A DNA stretch of 11,496 nt, taken from positions 1 to 11,496 of the forward strand of contig JANYJT010000211.1 of assembly GCA_025358395.1 (NCBI GenBank), in the 5' to 3' direction. The stretch is from Bacteroidia bacterium. GTDB lineage: Bacteria > Bacteroidota > Bacteroidia > Bacteroidales > Prolixibacteraceae. Position numbers and translations under genes: made by a program. Position 1 is the stretch's first letter. Each line of letters starts with the position of its first letter. Below, in pieces: positions 5,566 to 11,496 of this stretch. The notes under the pieces are model-generated. The model worked only from the letters and a program-made list of their open reading frames with translations. It was not told where the DNA came from and searched no databases.

Positions 5566-6597
5566 ATGTTAAAAAGCGCTGAAATGAATTTGATGAAACG
5601 ATACATGTACTTTATGTTCCTGTTATTCACGATGTCGGCATGTCAACGAAATCCGTTGAGAATAGATGTCTCCAATATAAATCTTACACTTGGAATCGGT
5701 CGGCTGGATCAGGATTTATTTAAGGTAACGCCGGAAAATGTCAATCTGGCTATTCCGGCTTTGCAGAAAAATTATGGTTCATTTTTCACGCTCTACAACA
5801 AGGAAATTTTGGCCATTGGAAATACAAGTGACTCCCTCTATGCAGAATATTTGCTTACTTTTTTATCCGATTCGATGGTAACAAAAGCCAGGCAAAAATC
5901 CGATTCTCTCTTCCGTGATTTTCAGATGTATACCAAACAACTTGAATTGGCATTCAAGCATTACAGGTATTATTTTCCGGGGAATCCTATCCCGACAGTT
6001 TATACCTATTTATCCGGTTTTAACCAATCTGTGGTTACCATGCCTCAGGCAGTGGGAATTAGCCTGGACAATTACCTGGGTTCAAATTGTAAATTTTATG
6101 TGCGACTTGGAATCCCTTCATACAAAAGGCAGAATATGGAACCTGAGAAAATGGTTTATGACGCATTGTATGGCTTTATTTCTCAACAATTTGAATACAA
6201 AGGTAATACCGAGAACCTGATATCCAACATGATTCACCAGGGGAAACTTTTTTATTTGTTGGACGCGCTGATTCCGGATGGGCCGGATAGTCTCAAAATA
6301 GGGTTCAGAAAAGCTCAATTGGATTGGTGCAAAGCCAATGAGAAGGAGATGTGGGATTATCTGGTTGAAAAGAATATGCTTTTCTCGGGCGAACGAATGG
6401 AGTTGGTACGGTTTATCAATTCTGCTCCCTTTACCACGCCGTTTGGACAAAAATCGCCGGGCAGAACAGGTGTTTGGATTGGTTGGCAAATCGTAAAGAG
6501 CTACATGAAAAAGAATCCGCAAACTACACTGCGGGATTTAATGAAGGAGAACGATTACCATAAAATCTTAAATGAATCAGGATACTCGCCTGAATAG
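5566..6597 (+). CDS. gldB: GldB-family lipoprotein (gliding-motility lipoprotein homologue)
   Basis: The protein resembles GldB, a lipoprotein required for gliding in Flavobacterium johnsoniae, whose homologues also occur in Bacteroidota not known to glide. The lipobox is MSAC with lipidated Cys26, following a hydrophobic stretch (YMYFMFLLFTMSA). The hallmark C-terminal segment is present: NSAPFTTPFGQKSPGRTGVW followed by IGWQIVKSYM (about residues 285-315). GISLDNYLGSNCKFY (165-179) is another conserved block. Length (343 aa) is normal. Met7 (5584) or Met10 (5593) would give a more usual signal peptide, so the true start may be there. No gldC is found next to it; pfkA follows after 100 nt. 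I recall nadE lying near gldB in some flavobacteria, but cannot verify that here. A link to motility in this organism is unproven. Confidence 0.88.
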   Translation: MLKSAEMNLMKRYMYFMFLLFTMSACQRNPLRIDVSNINLTLGIGRLDQDLFKVTPENVNLAIPALQKNYGSFFTLYNKEILAIGNTSDSLYAEYLLTFLSDSMVTKARQKSDSLFRDFQMYTKQLELAFKHYRYYFPGNPIPTVYTYLSGFNQSVVTMPQAVGISLDNYLGSNCKFYVRLGIPSYKRQNMEPEKMVYDALYGFISQQFEYKGNTENLISNMIHQGKLFYLLDALIPDGPDSLKIGFRKAQLDWCKANEKEMWDYLVEKNMLFSGERMELVRFINSAPFTTPFGQKSPGRTGVWIGWQIVKSYMKKNPQTTLRDLMKENDYHKILNESGYSPE

Positions 6598-6644
6598 AAA
6601 ATAAATATAATCCGGCAAAAAACAATTGAGCTGACTATTCGTTG

Positions 6645-6652
6645 TAACTTTG
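6645..6652 (+). promoter_or_regulatory. Predicted -7 box of pfkA
   Basis: TAACTTTG matches TAnnTTTG exactly. A TTG at 6626-6628 lies only 16 nt upstream, closer than usual, so the -33 element is weak. Transcription would begin near 6659, giving a leader of about 39 nt and separating pfkA from gldB transcription. Confidence 0.45.
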
Positions 6653-6697
6653 GTAGCACTTCAAACGTAATTTGATTAAACAGAAAAGATTAAGTCT

Positions 6698-7720
6698 ATG
6701 ACAAAGAAAATTGGGATATTGACGGCAGGAGGTGATTGTCCCGGCTTGAACGCAGCCATCCGCGGAGTCAGTAAAACTGCTATCCTAAATCATGGTATGG
6801 AGGTAATCGGTTTTACTGCAGGATTCAGCGGCTTAATATGGAAGGAATATGTTGAACTCGATGAGTCCAAGTTATCCGGGATCCTGACAGTAGGAGGTAC
6901 TATCCTGGGTACTTCACGGGAAAAACCATTTAAGATGGAAAAGGGTGAAGAGACTAATGAGAAACCTGCTTTAATCAAAAAGAATTACAATGATCTGGGA
7001 CTTGACTGCGTTGTTTGCATCGGCGGAAACGGGACCATGAAGACTGCCTCGCAATTACAGAAGATGGGCATCAATGTAATCGGTATTCCGAAGACGATTG
7101 ACAACGATGTATTCGGAACAGAGATAACTTTCGGTTTTGATTCAGCCGTTACGATTGCCACCGAAGCCATCGACAGGCTGCATACTACCGCCAACTCGCA
7201 TCAGCGGGCAATGGTCATTGAGGTGATGGGTCATGACGCAGGCTGGATTGCACTCTATGCAGGTTTAGCAGGTGGGGGGGACATCATCCTGATCCCGGAA
7301 ATAAAATACAACATCAACAGTGTATGTAAAGCCATCGAAAACAGATTTTCCATGAAAAAGCCCTACTCCATCGTAGTGATCGCGGAGGGAATCGATCATC
7401 CATCACATACTTCCGCTTCGGTATACATTGCCGAAAGAATACAAACCTTAACCGGCATTGAAACCAGGGATACCAGGTTAGGATACATTCAAAGGGGAGG
7501 CAGTCCCTCAGCCATGGACCGGATTCTGGCTACCCGTTATGGCGCGTATGCAACCGAATTGATCGCCAAGGGCCAATATGGTCAGATGGTTGCAGTCCAA
7601 AATGGTAAAATTGGATCTGTTGCTCTCGAGAAAGTAGGCGGTAAACTTAGTTTGGTAAATCCAAATGATCCACTGGTTGAAAAGGCAAGAAAAATGGGTG
7701 TCTTTTTTGGGGATGAATAA
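6698..7720 (+). CDS. pfkA: 6-phosphofructokinase (family A, Gly/Lys phosphoryl-donor signature)
   Basis: This enzyme phosphorylates fructose 6-phosphate to fructose 1,6-bisphosphate in glycolysis. The 340-residue protein has the usual group A motifs: GGDCPGLNAAIRG (11-23), CIGGNGTMKTA (107-117), PKTIDND (131-137, with Asp135 as catalytic base), MGHDAGW (177-183) and RLGYIQRGGSPSAMDR (260-275). The donor-site residues are mixed. Gly112, equivalent to E. coli Gly104, favours ATP, while Lys132, equivalent to Gly124, is typical of pyrophosphate enzymes; Asn111 replaces the usual Asp103. This combination fits the 'mixed-substrate' PFK clade (TIGR02483) as I recall it. ATP use is more likely than PPi because there is no Asp at position 112, but the sequence alone does not settle it. 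It appears to be monocistronic with its own -7 box. Confidence 0.95.
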   Translation: MTKKIGILTAGGDCPGLNAAIRGVSKTAILNHGMEVIGFTAGFSGLIWKEYVELDESKLSGILTVGGTILGTSREKPFKMEKGEETNEKPALIKKNYNDLGLDCVVCIGGNGTMKTASQLQKMGINVIGIPKTIDNDVFGTEITFGFDSAVTIATEAIDRLHTTANSHQRAMVIEVMGHDAGWIALYAGLAGGGDIILIPEIKYNINSVCKAIENRFSMKKPYSIVVIAEGIDHPSHTSASVYIAERIQTLTGIETRDTRLGYIQRGGSPSAMDRILATRYGAYATELIAKGQYGQMVAVQNGKIGSVALEKVGGKLSLVNPNDPLVEKARKMGVFFGDE

Positions 7721-7738
7721 AATATTCAATCATTTTTT

Positions 7739-7746
7739 TAGTTTTG
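7739..7746 (+). promoter_or_regulatory. Possible -7 box of the DUF1573 gene
   Basis: TAGTTTTG fits TAnnTTTG exactly, but no TTG or TTTG lies at the right distance upstream, and the region is AT-rich, so chance is likely enough. It would give a leader of about 77 nt. Confidence 0.3.
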
Positions 7747-7829
7747 TATTCTGAATTGAGGGTAATTTATCTCATAATACAATTGACTTCAATGTATTTC
7801 AATAAATTTCAAATTTTAAGTTAATACCT

Positions 7830-8921
7830 ATGCATAATTCAATTCGCTTTTTTACCGTTGCCCTTCTGCTCATCATTGGGTTGAATACCGGGGCTCAAAC
7901 GACTGCCGATATGGCATTCGAGACCATGGACCACGATTTTGGCAAGATCAAGGAAGATGCCGGTCCGGCCAACTTTAACTTCAATTTTAAAAACAATGGG
8001 AAAGTTCCGCTGGTGATCTCAACTGTCAACGCATCATGTGGCTGCACGACCCCTGAGTGGAGTAAAGAACCCATCTTTCCGGGAAAATCGGGATTTATCA
8101 AAGTTTCCTACAATCCACTTAACCGTCCCGGATCGTTCAACAAGACGATCACTGTTATGGCAAATATCCCAAATGGTGCCATTGTGTTGAAAATTGCAGG
8201 CGATGTAGTCCCAAAGACGCTCACCGTAGCTGAACAATACCCCATTGATCTTGGTAAAATCAGGATGTTAAACAACAATTTGTCTTTTGTCAGGATCAAA
8301 AACAACGAGAAGAAAACCGATTCCTTGAAATTTATCAACACTTCCGGAAGTAAAGTAACCATCGGAATTAAGGGTATTCCTGCTCACATTAGTGCGAAAG
8401 CTGTACCTGCTGTTGCCGAGCCCAATGCAACTGGTTATATCGTGGTAACTTTTGACGGAGCTAAAATTCCGGAACTTGGATTTCAAATGGCCAGGGTTTA
8501 CCTTACTTACAATGGAGAAGAAAATTACAATTTTGGGGTCAATGTAACTGCTACTGTTGAGGAGGATTTCTCGAAACTTTCACAAAAGGAGATACAGAAT
8601 GCCCCTATCATTGATTTTAATGAGCGCGTTTATGATTTTGGAGAGATCAAGGAGGGCAAAAAAGTAGAATACACCTTTAAAATTCTGAACAAGGGCAAAA
8701 GCGATCTTCAGATCCGCAGTGTTAAAGCTTCATGCGGTTGCACTGCTGCCAATCCGTCTTCCAATATAGTTAAACCCGGTACTGACACTGATCTTAAAGT
8801 GATCTTCGATTCTACAGGCAAACTGGGCTTGCAGAATAAAACCATCACCGTTATTTCGAACGATCCGAACTCATCTACCACCATTTTGAGGATTTCGGGT
8901 AATGTAACAAAGGCGCAATAA
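7830..8921 (+). CDS. Secreted DUF1573 protein with three Ig-like repeats
   Basis: A 363-residue exported protein. Residues 1-23 form a Sec signal peptide (FFTVALLLIIGLNTGAQ, probable cleavage after Gln23). Two DUF1573 domains bracket a third similar segment. The first (~28-125) has HDFGKIKE and the signature ASCGCTTP with Cys70/Cys72. The last (~262-360) has YDFGEIKEGKK and ASCGCTAA with Cys302/Cys304. The middle part (~130-245) has the same beta-rich pattern (IDLGKIRMLNN...) but lacks the Cys-Gly-Cys. DUF1573 domains are immunoglobulin-like and very common in Bacteroidota envelopes; their function is not established. No lipobox or sorting domain is seen, so it is probably periplasmic or secreted. 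It stands alone, with a REP-like palindrome 2 nt beyond its stop codon. Confidence 0.9.
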   Translation: MHNSIRFFTVALLLIIGLNTGAQTTADMAFETMDHDFGKIKEDAGPANFNFNFKNNGKVPLVISTVNASCGCTTPEWSKEPIFPGKSGFIKVSYNPLNRPGSFNKTITVMANIPNGAIVLKIAGDVVPKTLTVAEQYPIDLGKIRMLNNNLSFVRIKNNEKKTDSLKFINTSGSKVTIGIKGIPAHISAKAVPAVAEPNATGYIVVTFDGAKIPELGFQMARVYLTYNGEENYNFGVNVTATVEEDFSKLSQKEIQNAPIIDFNERVYDFGEIKEGKKVEYTFKILNKGKSDLQIRSVKASCGCTAANPSSNIVKPGTDTDLKVIFDSTGKLGLQNKTITVISNDPNSSTTILRISGNVTKAQ

Positions 8922-8923
8922 CA

Positions 8924-8950
8924 GTAGAGACAAGGCATGCTTTGTCTTAT
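8924..8950. repeat. REP-like palindrome, copy A
   Basis: GTAGAGACAAGGCATGC runs into the complementary half TTTGTCTTAT around a GCATGC core (8935-8940). Arms pair over about 12 bp if G-T wobble pairs are allowed, so a transcript would fold into a stem just after the DUF1573 stop codon. It shares an exact 15-bp sequence with copy B, 47 bp away in the same orientation. I recall GTAGAGAC...GTCTCTAC palindromes as dispersed repeats in Bacteroidota and cyanobacteria. Confidence 0.85.
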
Positions 8951-8972
8951 TCGTCATTCATACATAATTAAA

Positions 8973-8998
8973 AGAGACAAGGCATGCCATGTCTCTAC
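8973..8998. repeat. REP-like palindrome, copy B
   Basis: AGAGACAAGGCATGCC and TGTCTCT form 12-bp arms around GCATGC (8982-8987) with a single mismatch (A8980 against A8989). That mismatch creates an ATG at 8989 in frame with meaB, which would give a false N-terminus MSLPKIQ. The hairpin ends about 14 nt before the preferred meaB start. Confidence 0.88.
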
Positions 8999-9009
8999 CG
9001 AAAATACAG

Positions 9010-10137
9010 ATGACAAAATCCGGCCACGTTCATCATCCCGAAAATGACCCTGCCTTCGCAGGACTCAGTGTCAACAAAGGGATTGAGCAACCTGAAGCAG
9101 TGAACGCGGATTCGGTAGTTCGTTTTCTAAAAAAAAACAAGAGAAAAGAGTTAACCTTTGATCAATATTGTGACGGTATTCTTCAAGGGAACAGAACTAT
9201 TCTGAGCAGGGCAGTGACATTGATAGAAAGCAATAAGCAGGAACATCAAGATATGGCCCAGGAAATTATTGGGCATTGTTTGCCTTACTCAGGAAAATCT
9301 TTACGAATTGGCATTACAGGTGTGCCTGGTTCCGGGAAGAGCACTTTTATAGAATCCTTTGGATCATACCTTACCTCTACCGGTAAGAAATTGGCAGTTC
9401 TTGCCATCGATCCAAGTTCAGAGCGCACAAAAGGATCCATATTGGGTGACAAGACCAGAATGGAAGAGCTTTCTGCCGATCCAAATGCCTACATTCGGCC
9501 AAGCCCTTCATCTGGTTCCCTGGGTGGTGTGGCCAGAAAAACCCGCGAAACAATATTGTTGTGCGAAGCTGCCGGATACGACACCATACTGATTGAAACT
9601 GTAGGAGTCGGGCAGTCAGAAACGGCTGTGCATTCTATGGTCGACTTTTTTCTTCTTCTCCAAATTTCAGGTGCAGGAGATGAGTTACAAGGCATCAAAA
9701 GAGGCATTATGGAGATGGCAGACGCCATAGTCATCAACAAGGCGGATGGCGATAATCTTCATCGCGCAAATGCAGCGGCAACACTTTACCGCAATGCACT
9801 GCATCTTTTCCCTCCATCAGTCTCCGGATGGATACCGCAGGTAAAAGTTTGCTCCTCACTAAGGAAAACCGGGATGGGCGAAATAGCCGGAAGCATTGAA
9901 GAATACTTCGATCTGGTTAAGACAAATGGTTTCTTTGAGGAAAGACGTTCATCGCAGGCAAGGTTCTGGATGTTCGAAACCATCAATGCACATCTGAAAG
10001 ATAGCTTTTACCAAAACAAATTGGTGCGAAATAACATTGCTGCATTGGAAAAAGATGTGTCGGATGACAAACTCAATCCATTTGCAGCTGCTCAGCAATT
10101 ACTGAAAAAATATTACAAAACCATTGGTAAACTCTGA
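9010..10137 (+). CDS. meaB: Methylmalonyl-CoA mutase-associated GTPase MeaB (ArgK family)
   Basis: MeaB is a G3E-family P-loop GTPase that guards adenosylcobalamin-dependent methylmalonyl-CoA mutase, gating cofactor loading and protecting the mutase from inactivation. From the ATG at 9010 the protein has 375 residues. The Walker A motif GVPGSGKST is at 104-112, AIDPSS (132-137) leads the switch region, ETVGVGQSE (196-204) carries Walker B-linked residues, and NKAD (243-246) is the guanine-specificity motif. The start HVHHPENDPAFAGLSVNKG agrees with Bacteroidota MeaB N-termini. An ATG at 8989 is also in frame but lies inside a REP-like palindrome, so its seven extra residues are probably not native. 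The mutase subunits are not in this window. The older ArgK label (arginine kinase) is considered incorrect for this family. Confidence 0.95.
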   Translation: MTKSGHVHHPENDPAFAGLSVNKGIEQPEAVNADSVVRFLKKNKRKELTFDQYCDGILQGNRTILSRAVTLIESNKQEHQDMAQEIIGHCLPYSGKSLRIGITGVPGSGKSTFIESFGSYLTSTGKKLAVLAIDPSSERTKGSILGDKTRMEELSADPNAYIRPSPSSGSLGGVARKTRETILLCEAAGYDTILIETVGVGQSETAVHSMVDFFLLLQISGAGDELQGIKRGIMEMADAIVINKADGDNLHRANAAATLYRNALHLFPPSVSGWIPQVKVCSSLRKTGMGEIAGSIEEYFDLVKTNGFFEERRSSQARFWMFETINAHLKDSFYQNKLVRNNIAALEKDVSDDKLNPFAAAQQLLKKYYKTIGKL

Positions 10138-10161
10138 GCGCACTGTTCTCAAAATGTTTTC

Positions 10162-10169
10162 TATTTTTG
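10162..10169 (+). promoter_or_regulatory. Possible -7 box of the TlpA-like lipoprotein gene
   Basis: TATTTTTG matches TAnnTTTG exactly; no clear -33 TTTG is at the normal distance. Transcription would start near 10176, so the leader of about 47 nt would contain the hairpin at 10188-10204. Confidence 0.4.
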
Positions 10170-10187
10170 AACTATTCATTTTAACCC

Positions 10188-10204
10188 GGGTTGTCGTTCA
10201 ACCC
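10188..10204 (+). other. Short GC-rich stem-loop in the 85-nt gap after meaB
   Basis: GGGTTG (10188-10193) pairs with CAACCC (10199-10204) around a 5-nt loop, and a second AACCC lies just upstream (10183-10187), making AACCCGGGTT a perfect 10-bp palindrome. No T-tract follows, so a rho-independent terminator for meaB is unlikely. It would sit 18 nt before the next start codon, in the leader of the lipoprotein gene. Confidence 0.35.
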
Positions 10205-10222
10205 TAAAACAAAGAAAAACAG

Positions 10223-11323
10223 ATGATAAAAAGAATGTTGTTTTTGGGATTGATAACCTGTAGCATCATCTCATGTGCCAAACCAGATAAGTTTGTGATC
10301 AAAGGGGAGATAAAAGGGAAAGATAGCGGCAAGATTCTGTTGATGAAATTTGCCGATGGGAAATGGGTCGCGGAAGATTCCGCATCGATCAGCAAAGGCA
10401 AATTCCAGCTAACAGGAAAAACAGACCTGCCTGAACTTCGTTTTGTAGCCATGGGACCTCAGGAAATGGTTGCCCAATTTTTTGCAGAAAACGGTTCAAT
10501 TACGATCCGTGCATCTGCCGACAGCCTTGCTAAATCTGTTGTCACAGGATCCAATTCGAATGAGGAATTTAAGATCTACCAATCAGAATTGATGAATCTA
10601 TCCAAAGAGGCACAGGGAATGCAGCAAAGATATGCAACGGCTCAGCAATCAGGAGATCAGGAAGGGATGAAAAAAGCCCAGATTGATTATGAGGCTATGG
10701 TCCAAAATCTCAATGTATATGCGAAGAATTTTATTCGCGAACATAAAAAATCTACGGTGTCTCCACTCGTCGCCATGATGCAATTTGGGCAAACTATTTC
10801 GGCTGCTGACATTGATACGCTAATTGCCTTTCTGGATCCTGCTGTTCATCCTTCAATTTATGTTGGGGAACTTAAAAAAATCGCTGATAAGAAGCGAACC
10901 ACGGATGTTGGCTCAATGGCTCCTGACTTTACACTGCCCACACCGGATGGAGGAACTTTCACCCTCTCCTCCACCAAAGGGAAATATGTGATGATCGATT
11001 TCTGGGCAGCATGGTGCCAGCCGTGTCGCAAGGAAAATCCAAATGTTGTTGCCCTTTATGGAAAGTACAAAGAGAAGGGGTTTGATGTTGTCGGGGTATC
11101 CCTCGACAGAGAAAAAGAGGCGTGGATTAAGGCTATTTCCGATGATAAGCTGGTTTGGCACCAGGTATCAGAATTAAAGTTCTGGCAAAGCGAAATTGCT
11201 CAAAAATATGGCGTTACAGCAATTCCGTGCACTTTTTTGCTCAACAAGGAAGGTAAAATCATAGCAAAAAACCTGCGCGGGGAGGAATTGGCCAATAAAT
11301 TGACTGAACTGATGGGCAAATAG
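10223..11323 (+). CDS. TlpA-like thiol-disulfide oxidoreductase lipoprotein with DUF4369 domain
   Basis: A 366-residue envelope protein. Residues 1-17 are a lipoprotein signal with lipobox IISC and lipidated Cys18. Residues ~24-115 resemble the DUF4369 beta-domain found before many Bacteroidota thioredoxin-like proteins (FVIKGEIKGKDSGKILLMKF). A helical, Gln/Lys-rich linker (~115-222) follows. The C-terminal AhpC-TSA/thioredoxin domain (~228-366) begins VGSMAPDFTLPTPDG and has the active site WCQPC (Cys265, Cys268) and the cis-proline loop AIPCTF (Pro335). Such proteins usually act as periplasmic disulfide reductases; the partner is unknown. Cys336, directly after the cis-Pro, is unusual, where Thr, Ser or Ala would be expected. 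The anchoring membrane and the leaflet cannot be decided, but Ala-Lys after Cys18 gives no inner-membrane Asp+2 signal. It is the last complete gene in the window. Confidence 0.93.
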   Translation: MIKRMLFLGLITCSIISCAKPDKFVIKGEIKGKDSGKILLMKFADGKWVAEDSASISKGKFQLTGKTDLPELRFVAMGPQEMVAQFFAENGSITIRASADSLAKSVVTGSNSNEEFKIYQSELMNLSKEAQGMQQRYATAQQSGDQEGMKKAQIDYEAMVQNLNVYAKNFIREHKKSTVSPLVAMMQFGQTISAADIDTLIAFLDPAVHPSIYVGELKKIADKKRTTDVGSMAPDFTLPTPDGGTFTLSSTKGKYVMIDFWAAWCQPCRKENPNVVALYGKYKEKGFDVVGVSLDREKEAWIKAISDDKLVWHQVSELKFWQSEIAQKYGVTAIPCTFLLNKEGKIIAKNLRGEELANKLTELMGK

Positions 11324-11415
11324 TAGCCATTCGTTGAATTTTGTTCATAAATAGTTGTAAGCCCCACGCAACCATTTCAATCCCTTGTTACGTCTTAAAC
11401 TTGGTCACTAGTTCT

Positions 11416-11455
11416 GAAAATAAGTTCAAACCGCACTTTTGTGGTTTTTATTTTC
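11416..11455 (+). terminator. Long stem-loop followed by T-rich DNA
   Basis: GAAAATAA (11416-11423) pairs perfectly with TTATTTTC (11448-11455), and AAACCGCA (11428-11435) pairs with TGTGGTTT (11440-11447) with one G-T wobble, around a CTTT loop. Only a 4-nt bulge (GTTC) separates the two stems. The run of T residues gives it the shape of a rho-independent terminator, possibly for the lipoprotein gene ending at 11323. Because a boxA-like site follows at once, it could instead be the leader hairpin of an rRNA operon. Confidence 0.55.
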
Positions 11456-11466
11456 GTTCTTTAACA
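11456..11466 (+). promoter_or_regulatory. boxA-like antitermination element, possible rRNA operon leader
   Basis: GTTCTTTAACA differs at one position from the rRNA boxA core GCTCTTTAACA. The following bases (ACTTTTGAAGACATTTG) also resemble the stretch after E. coli boxA. boxA binds the NusB/NusE antitermination factors. An 11-nt match in AT-rich DNA could be chance, but its place right after a hairpin and beyond the last gene supports the reading. Confidence 0.4.
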
Positions 11467-11496
11467 ACTTTTGAAGACATTTGCAGGGATAAATTG

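Noticed and set aside
7721..7745. Terminator after pfkA (T-run at 7732-7739)
   Set aside because: No stable stem precedes the T-run; the run alone is weak evidence.
11373..11385. TTTCAATCCC resembles part of a CRISPR repeat
   Set aside because: It is a single copy with no regularly spaced repeats or cas genes nearby.

Overview
The window looks like a chromosomal segment from a member of the Bacteroidota, probably Bacteroidales-like. The support is a gldB-type lipoprotein, DUF1573 repeats and a DUF4369-thioredoxin lipoprotein, start codons without clear Shine-Dalgarno sites, several exact matches to the Bacteroidota -7 promoter box TAnnTTTG, and intergenic DNA rich in short tandem repeats. 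Base composition is moderate and AT-leaning. I see no transposase, integrase, CRISPR array, tRNA or complete rRNA gene. It is core-genome content rather than an obvious defence or accessory island, and I found no convincing new multi-gene system.

Layout. At the left, on the minus strand, lie a conserved unknown gene (1035-1784), rsmI (217-924) and the first 71 codons of a YjjG-like HAD nucleotidase (1-213) that runs off the window. tdk (1880-2461, plus) is divergent from them. It is followed, with a 1-nt TAATG overlap, by a decayed stub of murF or murF-alr that has an in-frame amber codon and stops being recognisable where the convergent Crp/Fnr-type regulator (2685-3383, minus) ends. A gene-free stretch of 386 nt (3384-3769) is packed with repeats: a 9-bp family, a 7-bp family and a 16-bp family. 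nadE (3770-5419, minus) is divergent from gldB (5566-6597, plus), and their shared 146-nt spacer holds a likely nadE promoter inside symmetrical sequence. The rest is on the plus strand: pfkA (6698-7720), a secreted DUF1573 protein (7830-8921), two copies of a REP-like palindrome (8924-8998), meaB (9010-10137) and a TlpA-like lipoprotein (10223-11323). The last ~80 nt carry a strong stem-loop followed by a boxA-like element, which suggests that an rRNA operon may begin just beyond the right edge.

Functions are mostly housekeeping: rRNA methylation (RsmI), nucleotide salvage and clean-up (Tdk, YjjG-like), NAD synthesis (NadE), glycolysis (PfkA), B12-dependent mutase maintenance (MeaB) and cell-envelope proteins (GldB, DUF1573, TlpA-like). 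No single pathway unites them, and most plus-strand genes seem separately transcribed, since each is preceded by a 75-110 nt gap, usually with a -7 box match.

The items most worth a second look are the murF remnant, the three unrelated heptamer arrays that share the same 7-bp period, the palindrome whose one mismatch creates a false ATG in front of meaB, the DR-IR-DR element centred on the predicted nadE start site, and the possible rRNA leader at the right end.
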